From NCBI RefSeq assembly GCF_021390395.1, contig NZ_JAJUWT010000022.1, forward strand, positions 1-64,000: 64,000 bases of DNA, in the 5' to 3' direction. A program made the translations under genes and the position numbers. The DNA is from Saccharothrix sp. S26. GTDB taxonomy: Bacteria > Actinomycetota > Actinomycetes > Mycobacteriales > Pseudonocardiaceae. This document shows positions 49,209 to 58,222 of this stretch, one piece after another. Position 1 is the stretch's first letter. Every line of letters begins with the position of its first letter. The notes under the pieces are model-generated. The model did no database searches and was not told where the DNA came from. It was given only the letters and a program-made list of their open reading frames with translations.

Positions 49209-50252
49209 TCAGCGTGGCGCGGCGGTGCTCTGACGCACCACCAGCGTGGTGGCAAGCTCGATTCGGCGGTGTTCGGGCTCTTCACCACGTGCCAACGTGA
49301 TGGCGAGACGGGTGCCCGCCGCGGCCATGTCCTGCAGCGGCTGCCGGACCGTGGTCAGCGGCGGGCCCACCCATTGCGCGACCGGGAGGTCGTCGAAGCC
49401 GATGACGCTGAGGTCTTCGGGGATGCGCAGGCCGGCCGCCCGTGCCGCCTCGTAGACGCCGAGGGCCTGCAGGTCCGACCCGGCGAAGACGGCCGTGGGC
49501 GGGTCGGGCAGGTCCAGCAGCGGCGCGAACTGGGCGCGCCCGGACTCCACGTGGAAGTCGCCGTAGCGGACCAGTGCGGGGTCGTAGGCCAGGCCCGCGG
49601 TCTCCAGCGCGGCGCGGTAGCCGTCCACGCGGGCGCGGCTGCACAGCACCCGTTCCGGGCCGCCGATCATGGCGATGCGGCGGTGGCCCAGCTCGATGAG
49701 GTGGCGGGTGGCGGTCAGGCCGCCGTTCCAGTTGGTGGCTCCTATGGAGGGCGTCTCCAGCTGGGGTTCGCCGATGGGGTCGACCACGACGACCGGGATG
49801 TCCCGCGCGCGCAGCTTCGCCAGTTGCGAGGACGTGAGGTCGGAGAAGACCGAGATCACGGCCAGGGGCTTGCGGGCGATGACGCCCTCCAGCCAGCCGT
49901 GACCGGGCGTGAGCCTGCCCTGGGACTCCGACAGCACGAGCGCGAGGCCCTGCTCGGCGGCGACCTGCTCCGCACCGCGGATGATCTCCAGCGCCCAGGC
50001 GCTTTCCAACTCGTGGAACATCAGTTCCACCAGGTTGGACCGTCGCGACCGCTCGTCCGCCCGTCGCTGGTAGCCGTGCCTTCGGATGATCGCCTCGACC
50101 CGTTCCCGGGTGTGCGGAGCGACGTCCGCGCGACCGTTCATCACTTTCGAAACAGTCGGAACCGAGACCCCGGCCTCTGCCGCGATGGCGGCAATGGTGA
50201 TCTTGCCCGAGGCTGTGCCATCCGAGGGTGACGGGTCGGCTTTGGTCGGCAT
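49209..50252 (-). CDS. LacI-family regulator (first of two paralogues)
   Basis: A 347-residue regulator. The HTH (about 18-70) is ITIAAIAAEAGVSVPTVSKVMNGRADVAPHTRERVEAIIRRHGYQ. The ligand domain has VIGFDDLPVAQWVGPPLTTVRQPLQDM and GHRRIAMIGGPERVLCSRARVDGYRAALE. That last segment and the ATNWNGGL motif are nearly identical to the LacI protein at 54873, so the two are duplicates. CGAAAC-type boxes lie upstream of its own start. It probably responds to xylo-oligosaccharides. Confidence 0.9.
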   Translation of the reverse strand: MPTKADPSPSDGTASGKITIAAIAAEAGVSVPTVSKVMNGRADVAPHTRERVEAIIRRHGYQRRADERSRRSNLVELMFHELESAWALEIIRGAEQVAAEQGLALVLSESQGRLTPGHGWLEGVIARKPLAVISVFSDLTSSQLAKLRARDIPVVVVDPIGEPQLETPSIGATNWNGGLTATRHLIELGHRRIAMIGGPERVLCSRARVDGYRAALETAGLAYDPALVRYGDFHVESGRAQFAPLLDLPDPPTAVFAGSDLQALGVYEAARAAGLRIPEDLSVIGFDDLPVAQWVGPPLTTVRQPLQDMAAAGTRLAITLARGEEPEHRRIELATTLVVRQSTAAPR

Positions 50253-50346
50253 GGGGGCAGTCTACGGCAGCCCCGCCCAGTTCCGGCCGCTGGACGCGGG
50301 AGAGCGGCGGTGGGTTGTTCGTCACGCGGTGTGCGCGTTACCGGGT

Positions 50347-50378
50347 CGAAACATTCGCTACGTGGATCGAAACTGTCG
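50347..50378. promoter_or_regulatory. Two CGAAAC-type LacI boxes upstream of the LacI gene
   Basis: CGAAACATTCG (50347-50357) and CGAAACTGTCG (50368-50378) each differ by one or two bases from the CGAAACTTTCG form that I recall for xylan-utilisation LacI regulators in actinomycetes. They stand 94-126 bases upstream of the start at 50252, suggesting autoregulation. Confidence 0.65.
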
Positions 50379-50462
50379 AATGTCCGGTTGCTCCCACTGC
50401 CCGCACTGACGAGGTTACCCAACCCCAGACGACCCTAACCACCAAATGAGACTGTCCCGAGC

Positions 50463-50574
50463 GTTGAACTCACCGGTCCTGAACGTAGGACACGCGCGTT
50501 CCGAGCGTAGGACTCACGCGCGAGTCCTACGTTCGGAACGCGCGTGTCGAGCGCTCGGGACCGGTGAGTTCGAC
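50463..50574. repeat. Large inverted repeat, copy A
   Basis: A 112-bp near-palindrome: arms of about 54 bp, from gttgaactcaccggtcc (50463-50479) to ggaccggtgagttcgac (50558-50574), one mismatch in the outer 17 and few inside. It contains direct and inverted GAGTCCTACG and GAACGCG units. A related element occurs at 63404-63573. It sits in the gap between the LacI (50252) and xylanase genes (stop 50631), which otherwise holds the LacI boxes and a separate terminator. Confidence 0.85.
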
Positions 50575-50584
50575 GGTGGGGGAG

Positions 50585-50621
50585 GCTCGGGCCCGCTGGG
50601 AGAGGTGTGGCGGGCCCGAGC
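50585..50621. terminator. Terminator of the xylan import/xylanase operon
   Basis: A perfect 12-bp stem gctcgggcccgc (50585-50596) with 50610-50621 around a 13-nt loop, 10 bases after the GH10 stop on the minus strand. Confidence 0.85.
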
Positions 50622-50630
50622 CCGGTCGGG

Positions 50631-51674
50631 TCAGCCCCGGCGGCGCGTGCCGCCGAGCGAGAGGTCGTCGCGCAACGCCCGGTAGGCGGGCTTGGCGGCG
50701 AAGTTCTCGTCGAGGATGTTGGCCGCACCTTCACCCTCGAACACCCCGGGCACCCAGGAGTACTTGTCCGTGTACCCCCAGACCGTGAACGACAGGCACC
50801 GCGGCGTGAGCAGGCATGCCTTGAGCATGGTGCTGTAGACGTTCGCCTGGGCCTGGAGCTTCACCGAGTCGGACGGCATCACCATCCGCACGTCGGCCTC
50901 GGTCACCGCGGTGCGCAACCCCAGGGCGTCGAACCGCCCCAGGTTCTCCCGCATCGTCTGCGGCGCGTAGCCCGCCGTGTGGTGGGCCTGCACGCCGACG
51001 CCGTGGATCGGCACACCCTGTCGCTTCAAATCCCGCACGAGGGCGTACACGCCGTCGCTCTTGGCGTTGACGTCCTCGATGTTGTAGTCGTTGTAGAACA
51101 GCAGCGCGCCGCGGTCGGCCTCGTGCGCCCACCGGAACGCGTCCGCGACGTACCCCGGCCCCAGCGCCCGCAGCCAGACGGTGTCACGCAGCGTCCCGTC
51201 CTCGTTGAACGCCTCGTTCACCACGTCCCACTGCCAGATCTTGCCCTTGAAGTGCCGCACGGTGGTCTGGATGTGCGCCTTCAGCACCGAGCGCAGCTCG
51301 GTGGCGGGCAGGCTCGACAGCCACGCCGGGTTCTGGTTGTGCCAGACCAGCACGTGCCCGCGCACGCTCTGCCGGTTGGCCCGCGCGAACGCCACCAGCT
51401 CGTCCGCCGGGCCCCACTGGTACCCACCGCGGGTGGGCTCCAGGGCCTCCCACTTCATCACGTTCTCGGCCGTGACGCTGTCGAACTCCGACGCGATCCG
51501 CTCGCGGTACACCTGGTCGTTCGCCAGCGCCGCCATGTCGACGGCGGTGCCGATGCCCAGGTCGTGCCGTGCCGCGAGCTGCCGGAGCGTCGGCTCCGGC
51601 GCCGCTGCCGCCGCGGGTGCGACGGCAGCGGCCAACGACCCCACGACCGCCAGAACGAGCGCGACTGTGCGCAT
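50631..51674 (-). CDS. GH10 endo-1,4-beta-xylanase
   Basis: A 347-residue secreted enzyme. The signal peptide is RTVALVLAVVGSLAAAVAPAAAAAPE. The single GH10 catalytic domain has VTAENVMKWEALEP, HVLVWHNQNPAW, the acid/base Glu in WQWDVVNEAFNEDG (near residue 157) and the nucleophile Glu in RTAVTEADVRM (near 264), ending with TVWGYTDKYSWVPG. No carbohydrate-binding module is present. It is the last gene of the operon SBP-permease-permease-xylanase, 40 bp after the permease, with GGAAGGGA as ribosome site. Confidence 0.95.
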   Translation of the reverse strand: MRTVALVLAVVGSLAAAVAPAAAAAPEPTLRQLAARHDLGIGTAVDMAALANDQVYRERIASEFDSVTAENVMKWEALEPTRGGYQWGPADELVAFARANRQSVRGHVLVWHNQNPAWLSSLPATELRSVLKAHIQTTVRHFKGKIWQWDVVNEAFNEDGTLRDTVWLRALGPGYVADAFRWAHEADRGALLFYNDYNIEDVNAKSDGVYALVRDLKRQGVPIHGVGVQAHHTAGYAPQTMRENLGRFDALGLRTAVTEADVRMVMPSDSVKLQAQANVYSTMLKACLLTPRCLSFTVWGYTDKYSWVPGVFEGEGAANILDENFAAKPAYRALRDDLSLGGTRRRG

Positions 51675-51714
51675 GGACGTCCCTTCCGAGCCAACGAGCC
51701 GAAGAGAACCGGAC

Positions 51715-52533
51715 CTACTTGCCGAAACCGGCCGTGAGGCCGCTGAGCAGGAACCGCCGCCCGATCAGGTACACCACGAAGATCGGCAGCACGGACAGCG
51801 TCACGGCCGCGAGCAGCGCCGGCACGTTCGTGCCGAACTGCCCCTGGAAGTCCCACAGCCCGAGGGTGAGCACCCGCGACGATTCCGACTGGGTGAGCAC
51901 CAACGGGAAGAGGAACCCGTTCCACGCGTTGAGCGCCGTGTAGACCACGACCGTCATGATCGCCGGCCGCGCCAGCGGCAGGACCAGCGACACGAGCACC
52001 CGCATCGGGCCGGCGCCGTCGATCGCCTGCGCCTCGTACAGCTCGCGCGGCACGTCACGCAGGCTGTTGACCAGCACGAGCATCGCCACCGGCAGCGCGA
52101 ACGCCGCTGTCGGCAGGATGATCGCGGTCAACGTGTCGTACAGCTGCATCCGGGTGATCATCAGGTACACCGGGATGATCGTGGCCTGCGCGGGGATCGC
52201 CAGCCCCATCAGGAGCAGGGTGAACCCGCGCTGCACGAACTGGCTGGTGTTGCGCACCACCGCGTACGCGGCGGGCACGGTCACCAGCACCACGATCGCC
52301 ACCGTCGCCACGGTCACGATCACGTTGTTCAGCAGGTACTGGCCGAAACCGCCGGTCAGCACGGTGACGTAGTTGTCCAGGGACAACGCGTCCGGCATCT
52401 CCCACACGCTCTTGCCGAGGTACTCGGCACGCGTGCGCAGCGACACCGTGACCAGGTAGAGCAGTGGTCCGACGACGATCGCCAGCCACACCAGGGCGAA
52501 GATCCCGGCGGGCCAGTTGGGACGAGACTTCAC
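51715..52533 (-). CDS. ABC sugar permease (MalG-type)
   Basis: A 272-residue integral membrane protein with six TM helices. The EAA loop is YEAQAIDGAGPMRVLVSLVLPLARPAIMTV, typical of carbohydrate ABC permeases of the CUT1 family. The first helix is WPAGIFALVWLAIVVGPLLYLVTVSL. GTG 52533 overlaps the stop of the MalF-type gene (GTGA). It transports presumed xylo-oligosaccharides with its partner; no ATPase is encoded nearby. Confidence 0.93.
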   Translation of the reverse strand: MKSRPNWPAGIFALVWLAIVVGPLLYLVTVSLRTRAEYLGKSVWEMPDALSLDNYVTVLTGGFGQYLLNNVIVTVATVAIVVLVTVPAAYAVVRNTSQFVQRGFTLLLMGLAIPAQATIIPVYLMITRMQLYDTLTAIILPTAAFALPVAMLVLVNSLRDVPRELYEAQAIDGAGPMRVLVSLVLPLARPAIMTVVVYTALNAWNGFLFPLVLTQSESSRVLTLGLWDFQGQFGTNVPALLAAVTLSVLPIFVVYLIGRRFLLSGLTAGFGK

Positions 52534-53384
52534 GACCCCTCCTGCTGGCTGCTCATCTGGCGGAACCCGCTCCAGCGCATCACCGCGAGCGACAACGCGG
52601 TGCCGAGCACGACCAGCACGACCGCGATCGCGCTCGCGTAGCCCATCTCGAACCCGCTGAAGCCGGTGATGTACATGTGCAGCGGCAGGATGCGGGTCGC
52701 GGTGCCCGGTCCGCCGTTGGTCAGGATGAGCACGGTGTCGAAGGTGGTCAGCGAGCCGACCAGCATCAGCACCGACGACGTGACGATCGTGTACCGCAGC
52801 TGCGGCAGCGTGATGTGCCGGAACTTGCTCACCCGCGAGGCGCCGTCGATGGTCGCCGCCTCGTACAGGGACGGCGGTACCGCCCGTGCCGCGCCTTGGT
52901 AGAGCAAGGTGTGGAACGGGATGAACTGCCACGAGATCACGAGCACCACCGTGTAGAGCGCGATGTCGGGGTCGCCCAGGAACAGCGGTCCGCCGACGAA
53001 CGCGCCGAAGTTCGGCTCGAGCAGCGCCTGCCACAACAACGCGATGGCGGCCGTGGACAGCAGCAGCGGCAGGAAGAAGATCGAGCTGAGCACCGCCCGG
53101 GACCGCTGCTTGCCGGCCGCCCAGACCCCGATCAGCAACGCGATCGGGGTCTGGACGAGCCACGACACGACCATCAGCACCAGGGTCCGCCACACCGAGG
53201 CACGCGCCTCGGCGTCGTCGAGCAGCCGGGACCAGTTCTCGCCGCCGTTGAGCGTCGGTGTGCCCAGCCCGTCCCAAGCGGTGAAGCTCAGGTAGATCAC
53301 GAGCAGCATGGGCAACGCGGCGAACAGGGCGAAGAACGCGAACGCCGGCACGGCATACCAGGCCGAAGGCCGCTGGGACGACAT
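52530..53384 (-). CDS. ABC sugar permease (MalF-type)
   Basis: A 284-residue membrane protein with six TM helices and the EAA loop YEAATIDGASRVSKFRHITLPQLRYTIV. A NWSRLLDD periplasmic loop and TNGGPGTATRILPLHMYITGFSGF near the C-terminus are family features. The ATG overlaps the SBP stop by one base. With the MalG-type protein it forms the CUT1 channel, probably energised by a shared MsiK-type ATPase as in other actinomycetes. Confidence 0.93.
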   Translation of the reverse strand: MSSQRPSAWYAVPAFAFFALFAALPMLLVIYLSFTAWDGLGTPTLNGGENWSRLLDDAEARASVWRTLVLMVVSWLVQTPIALLIGVWAAGKQRSRAVLSSIFFLPLLLSTAAIALLWQALLEPNFGAFVGGPLFLGDPDIALYTVVLVISWQFIPFHTLLYQGAARAVPPSLYEAATIDGASRVSKFRHITLPQLRYTIVTSSVLMLVGSLTTFDTVLILTNGGPGTATRILPLHMYITGFSGFEMGYASAIAVVLVVLGTALSLAVMRWSGFRQMSSQQEGS

Positions 53385-54679
53385 CAGCGCGCGGCCACCG
53401 CGTCGACGAACTGCTGCGGCGAGACCTTGCCCAGGAAGAACTCCTGGAGCTGCGTGAGCATGGAGGTCGCCTTGTCGGCGGGCAGGTCCTGGTCCCAGGA
53501 CAGCTGGAAGTTCTTCGACTCCAGCACCAGCTCGTAGATGAAGGACGCGTACTCCGGGTTCGGCGACTTCTTGAGCTTCTCCTCGGCGCCCACCACCGGC
53601 GGGACGTCACCGGCCTCGATCAGCGCCTCGACGTAGGAGTCCTTGTGCAGCTCGGTGGTGACGAACTTCTTCGCCGCGTCCAGGCTCTTCGAGTCCTGGG
53701 TGGCCGAGTAGAAGTTGCTCACGTTGCCGACGAGGTTGCCCGCGTCGCCCTTGCCGCCGGGGATCGACGGGAACGCCACCCAGCCCAGGTCGCCGTTCTT
53801 CACGAAGTCCGGGCTCTGGTCGAGCTGGTTGGTGTACTCCCACGAGCCCATGAGGTGCATCGCGGCCTTGCCCTGCGCCAGGATGGTCGACGCGCCACCG
53901 GCGTCGTAGCCGACGGAGGCGAAGTTGCTGCCGAACGCGCCCCGGTCGATGAGGTCCTTGAGCTTGGTCATGGACTCGACCACGGCCGGGTCCTTCCAGC
54001 CCTCGGGGCCCTTGTCGCGGATGTTCTTGAACACCTCCGGGCCGGCGACGCGGTCGAGCACGTACTCGGCCCACATCAGCTCGGTCCACGCCTGCGTGCC
54101 GGCCAGGGCGATCGGGGTGATGCCCTTGGCCTTGAAGGTGTCCACCAGCGTGAGCAGCTCGTCCCACGTGGTCGGAGGCTGGGCGCCCGCCTCGGTGAAG
54201 ACCTTCTTGTTGAAGAACAGCAGCACGGGCTGCATGCCGCGCATCGGCACGCCGTAGTACTTGTCGCCGAGCTTCGCGCCGTTCAGCACGCTGGGGATGA
54301 ACGCGTCCTTGGCGGCCTTGTTCTCCTCCAGCACGGAGGTCAGGTCGGCCACCTTGCCGGCGTCGACGTACTCCTTGAGGTTGCCGCCGCCCCAGTTGAA
54401 GAACAGGTCGGGGGCCTGGGGGGAGCCGATGGCGACCCGGAGCCGCTGCTTGTACGGGTCGTTGCCGAACGTCTCCAGCGAGGCGTTGCCACCGCCGGCC
54501 TTGAACGAGTCGATCGACTTGTTCTCGATCTTGTTGAGGACCGGGTCCTCGAGCGCCCAGATCTTCAGCGCGCCCGCGTTGCTCTCGCCCGGACCGGACG
54601 TGCCACACGCGGACACCATTGCTGTCACGGCGACTAGCCCCATCGCGATGAGGGGACGCACCCATGAACGGCGGGACAT
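53384..54679 (-). CDS. Sugar-binding lipoprotein of the xylan operon (BxlE-like)
   Basis: A 431-residue SBP family 1 protein. The signal peptide SRRSWVRPLIAMGLVAVTA ends in lipobox VSAC. The mature part has LKIWALEDPVLNKIENKSIDSFKAG, APDLFFNWGGGNLKEYVDAGKVADLT, YYGVPMRGMQPVLLFFNKKVF and AAMHLMGSWEYTNQ. Position before two CUT1 permeases and a GH10 xylanase suggests xylobiose/xylo-oligosaccharide capture. ATG 54679 follows AAGGGTGG. The promoter region contains a CGAAA-type palindrome. Confidence 0.92.
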   Translation of the reverse strand: MSRRSWVRPLIAMGLVAVTAMVSACGTSGPGESNAGALKIWALEDPVLNKIENKSIDSFKAGGGNASLETFGNDPYKQRLRVAIGSPQAPDLFFNWGGGNLKEYVDAGKVADLTSVLEENKAAKDAFIPSVLNGAKLGDKYYGVPMRGMQPVLLFFNKKVFTEAGAQPPTTWDELLTLVDTFKAKGITPIALAGTQAWTELMWAEYVLDRVAGPEVFKNIRDKGPEGWKDPAVVESMTKLKDLIDRGAFGSNFASVGYDAGGASTILAQGKAAMHLMGSWEYTNQLDQSPDFVKNGDLGWVAFPSIPGGKGDAGNLVGNVSNFYSATQDSKSLDAAKKFVTTELHKDSYVEALIEAGDVPPVVGAEEKLKKSPNPEYASFIYELVLESKNFQLSWDQDLPADKATSMLTQLQEFFLGKVSPQQFVDAVAAR

Positions 54680-54723
54680 GCGACCGCCACCCTTCTGCCA
54701 CGCTGCGGATTTGTTCGTGGCAT

Positions 54724-54735
54724 CGAAATATTTCG
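54724..54735. promoter_or_regulatory. LacI operator before the sugar-binding protein gene
   Basis: CGAAATATTTCG is a perfect 12-bp palindrome 45-56 bases upstream of the SBP start, overlapped by a CGAAAC unit at 54734-54739. A further motif, TTTCGATCGAGTTTCGAT (54844-54861), lies just before the LacI gene start at 54873. The 193-bp divergent region thus has operators for both directions. Confidence 0.7.
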
Positions 54736-54872
54736 AAACATCCACGACTTGCGCAGACCTTAGGCGGGTGTCCAATCGGTGTCAAGCGTCACCATTCGGC
54801 GTGTCTCGGTGATGTTTCTGCACGTCAGGAGGTCACTCTTGTGTTTCGATCGAGTTTCGATACTATCGGCGC

Positions 54873-55862
54873 ATGCGTCGAGCCACGTTGGCCACGATTG
54901 CCGCAGCAGCGGGGGTGTCTCTCCCGACGGTGTCCAAAGTCCTCAACGGGAAGGACGACGTCGGCGCGGAGACCAGGGCTCGTGTGCGGCAGTTGCTCGC
55001 CGAGTACGACTACGTGCCGGTGGGGTCCCGCAGGGCCTCCGGCCACCTGCTGGTGGACCTCGTGTTCACCGCCCTGGACAGCCCCTGGGCGGTGGAGATC
55101 ATCCGTGGCGTCGTCGACACCGGACTGCACGTCGTGGTGTCGTCCACGGACAAGCCCCGTCAACACACGTCGTGGGCGGCGTCGCTGGTCGAGGCCAGGC
55201 GCGCGGGCGCGCTCCTGGTCACCTCCCAGCTGACCGCCGCCGACCGGCGGGTGCTGGCCAACTCCCGCATCCCGGTCGTGGTCATCGACCCGGTGGACCT
55301 GCCGCAGCCGAACGTGCCCAGCGTCGGCGCGACCAACTGGGCCGGCGGCCTGGCCGCCACCGAACACCTCCTGCGCCTCGGCCACCGCCGGGTCGGCGTC
55401 ATCGGCGGACCGGCCGGGATGCTGTGCAGCCGCGCGCGGGTCGACGGCTACCGCGCCGCGCTGGACCGCGCGGGCATCGCGTTCAACCCCGAACTGGTCA
55501 AGCACGGCGACTTCAAGCACGAGGGCGGGTTCCGCCGCGCGGCCGAGCTGCTGGCGCTGCCGGACCGGCCGACGGCGATCTTCGCCGGCAACGACGAGCA
55601 GGCATTAGGCGTGATCGAGGCGGCCCGCGTCGTGGGCCTGTCCGTGCCGCAGGACCTGAGCGTGGTCGGGTTCGACGACCTGCCGGTCGCGGTGTGGTCC
55701 TCGCCCGCCCTCACCACCGTGCGCCAGCCACTGACCGAGATGGGCCGCCACGCGGGCCGCATGCTCGCCGACCTGATCGCGGGTCGCCCCGTGGAGACCG
55801 AACGGGTGGAACTGGCCACCGAACTCGTCGTCCGATCGTCAACGAAGGAGCCGCCGTGCTGA
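54873..55862 (+). CDS. LacI-family regulator (BxlR-like, second paralogue)
   Basis: A 329-residue regulator: HTH ATLATIAAAAGVSLPTVSKVLNGKDDVGAETRARVRQLLAEYDYVP, then the periplasmic-binding-like domain with SVGATNWAGGLAATEHLLRLGHRRVGVIGG, MLCSRARVDGYRAALD and VVGFDDLPVAVWSSPALTTVRQPL. It closely resembles the LacI protein at 49209. Position between divergent transport/xylanase and beta-xylosidase operons makes it the likely local repressor. The GH3 start overlaps its stop. Confidence 0.92.
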   Translation: MRRATLATIAAAAGVSLPTVSKVLNGKDDVGAETRARVRQLLAEYDYVPVGSRRASGHLLVDLVFTALDSPWAVEIIRGVVDTGLHVVVSSTDKPRQHTSWAASLVEARRAGALLVTSQLTAADRRVLANSRIPVVVIDPVDLPQPNVPSVGATNWAGGLAATEHLLRLGHRRVGVIGGPAGMLCSRARVDGYRAALDRAGIAFNPELVKHGDFKHEGGFRRAAELLALPDRPTAIFAGNDEQALGVIEAARVVGLSVPQDLSVVGFDDLPVAVWSSPALTTVRQPLTEMGRHAGRMLADLIAGRPVETERVELATELVVRSSTKEPPC

Positions 55863-58189
55863 ACCCCTGGGCCGATCCCGGAAAGCCGACCGGTGAGCGG
55901 GTCGCCGCCTTGCTGGCCGAGCTGACCCTGGAGGAGAAGCTGGCCCAGCTGGTGGGCGTGTGGGTCGGTATCTCCGAGGGTGAGGAGGTCGCGCCCGCGC
56001 AGCACGAGTTCGCCGAGCCCCTGCCGCCGTGGGACGAGCTGACCAAGCCCGGCCTCGGCCAGCTGACCCGGGTGTTCGGCACGGGACCGGTCGACCCGCT
56101 GGTCGGCGCGAAGGTGCTGGCCGAGACGCAGCGCAAGCTGGTCGCCAACACCCGGTTCGGCATCCCGGCCATGGCGCACGAGGAGTGCCTGTCCGGCTTC
56201 ACCGCCTGGCAGGCCACCGTCTTCCCGACCCCGCTCGCGTGGGGCGCCTCGTTCGACCCGGAGACGGTCGAGCGGATGGCACGCGAGGTGGGTCTGGCGA
56301 TGCGCGACGTCGGCGTCCACCAGGGATTGGCGCCGGTGCTCGACGTGTCGCGCGACCCGCGGTGGGGACGCACCGAGGAGACCATCGGCGAGGATCCGTA
56401 CCTCGTCGGTCTCCTCGGTGCCGCCTACACCAAGGGCCTGGAGTCCAGCGGGATCGTGGCCACCCTCAAGCACTTCGCGGGCTACTCGGCCTCGCGCGGC
56501 GGGCGCAACCACGCGCCCGTGCACATGGGGCCGCGCGAGTTCGCCGACGTGGTGCTGCCGCCGTTCGAGATGGCGTTGCGCCTGGGTGGCGCGCGGTCGG
56601 TGATGAACTCCTACGCCGAGGTCGACGGCGTGCCGCCGGCCTCCGACCCGGCCCTGCTGACCGACCTGCTGCGCGAGCAGTGGGGCTTCACCGGCGTGGT
56701 GGTCGCGGACTACTTCGCGGTGTCGTTCCTGGAGACCGCGCACGGCGTCGCCGGCTCGCCGGGTGAGGCCGCCGCGCTGGCGCTGGCCGCCGGCATCGAC
56801 GTCGAGCTGCCCAGCGTGCGCTGCTACGGCGAGCCGCTGGCCGAGCTGGTGCGCTCCGGCGAGGTCGACGAGGCGCTGGTGGACCGCGCGGTGACCCGCG
56901 TGCTGACCCAGAAGTGCGAGCTGGGCCTGCTGGACGAGGGCTGGCAGCCGGAGTCGCCCGCGGTGCTGCGCGGCGAGCCGGTCGACCTCGACCCGCCCGC
57001 GCTGCGCGACCTGGCCCGCACGATGGCCGAGCGCTCCGTGGTGCTGCTGGACAACGCCGCCGACGTGCTGCCGCTGCGCGACGCGGGCAAGCTCGCCGTC
57101 GTCGGCCCGTGCGCGGACGACCTGCTGGCGCTGATGGGCTGCTACGCGTTCCCGAACCACGTGGGCGTGCAGCACCCCGAAGTGGCGCTCGGCGTCGAGA
57201 TGGACACGATGCTCGAAGCGGTGCGCAAGGAGTTCCCGGCCGCCGCGGTCACCACCGCCAAGGGCTGCGAGGTCGACGGCGACGACCGGTCGGGCATCGA
57301 GGACGCCGTGGCGGTCGCGCGTGAGGCCGACGTGGTCCTGGCCGTGCTGGGCGACCGGGCCGGGCTGTTCGGCCGCGGCACCTCCGGCGAGGGCTGCGAC
57401 GCCGAGGACCTGACCCTGCCCGGCGTGCAGGGCGAGCTGCTGGAGCGGCTGCTGGCGCTGGGGGTTCCCGTGGTGCTGGTCCTGCTCACCGGACGGCCGT
57501 ACGCGCTCGGGAAGTACCTGGAGCCCGCCACTGGAGTGAACTCGCGGCCCGCCGCGGTCGTCCAGGCGTTCTTCCCGGGCGAAGAGGGCGCGGGCGCGGT
57601 GGCCGGCGTGCTCAGCGGGCGGGTCAACCCGTCCGGCAAGCTGCCCGTGCAGGTGCCGCGCGGCTCCGGCGGCCAGCCGACCACCTACCTGCACCCGCCG
57701 CTGGGCGGTCCGGGCGGGGTCAGCTCGGTCGACCCGTCGCCCGCCTACCCGTTCGGGCACGGCCTGTCGTACACGACGTTCGAGCTGTCCGACTTCGCCG
57801 CCGGCGCGCAGTTCCCGGCCGACGGCGAGATCGAGGTGTCGTGCCTGGTGCGCAACACCGGCGACCGGTCCGGCGCCGAGGTCGTGCAGCTCTACCTGCA
57901 CGACCCGGTGGCCAGCGTGACCCGCCCGGTGCGCCAGCTCGTCGGCTTCGCCCGGGTCGAGCTGGAGGCGGGCGCGGCCACCGAGGTCACGTTCCGCCTG
58001 CACGCCGACCGCACCTCGTTCACCGGCCGCGACGGCAAGCGGATCGTCGAGACCGGCGACGTCGTGCTCCAGGTGGGCTGCTCGAGCCAGGACATCCGTT
58101 GGGAGCACTCGGTGCCGCTCACCGGCGAGCCGCGCGTGGTCGGCCACGACCGCGTGCTGGTGACCCCGGTGACCACCACCGCACGGTGA
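55856..58189 (+). CDS. GH3 beta-xylosidase/beta-glucosidase, intracellular
   Basis: A 777-residue enzyme without signal peptide. The (alpha/beta)8 domain has LTLEEKLAQLVG, APVLDVSRDPRWGRTEETIGEDPYL, LKHFAGYSASRGGRNHAP and the nucleophile Asp in GFTGVVVADYFAVS. The second sandwich domain runs from NAADVLPLRDAGKLAVVGP to VLVLLTGRPYALG, and a C-terminal FnIII-like domain is near FRLHADRTSFTGRDG. Being cytoplasmic, it would split imported xylo-oligosaccharides to xylose. GTG 55856 has GAAGGAG and overlaps the LacI gene stop. Confidence 0.93.
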   Translation: MLNPWADPGKPTGERVAALLAELTLEEKLAQLVGVWVGISEGEEVAPAQHEFAEPLPPWDELTKPGLGQLTRVFGTGPVDPLVGAKVLAETQRKLVANTRFGIPAMAHEECLSGFTAWQATVFPTPLAWGASFDPETVERMAREVGLAMRDVGVHQGLAPVLDVSRDPRWGRTEETIGEDPYLVGLLGAAYTKGLESSGIVATLKHFAGYSASRGGRNHAPVHMGPREFADVVLPPFEMALRLGGARSVMNSYAEVDGVPPASDPALLTDLLREQWGFTGVVVADYFAVSFLETAHGVAGSPGEAAALALAAGIDVELPSVRCYGEPLAELVRSGEVDEALVDRAVTRVLTQKCELGLLDEGWQPESPAVLRGEPVDLDPPALRDLARTMAERSVVLLDNAADVLPLRDAGKLAVVGPCADDLLALMGCYAFPNHVGVQHPEVALGVEMDTMLEAVRKEFPAAAVTTAKGCEVDGDDRSGIEDAVAVAREADVVLAVLGDRAGLFGRGTSGEGCDAEDLTLPGVQGELLERLLALGVPVVLVLLTGRPYALGKYLEPATGVNSRPAAVVQAFFPGEEGAGAVAGVLSGRVNPSGKLPVQVPRGSGGQPTTYLHPPLGGPGGVSSVDPSPAYPFGHGLSYTTFELSDFAAGAQFPADGEIEVSCLVRNTGDRSGAEVVQLYLHDPVASVTRPVRQLVGFARVELEAGAATEVTFRLHADRTSFTGRDGKRIVETGDVVLQVGCSSQDIRWEHSVPLTGEPRVVGHDRVLVTPVTTTAR

Positions 58190-58222
58190 CCCGCTGACCA
58201 CTCCGTCACGATGAGGTGACCC

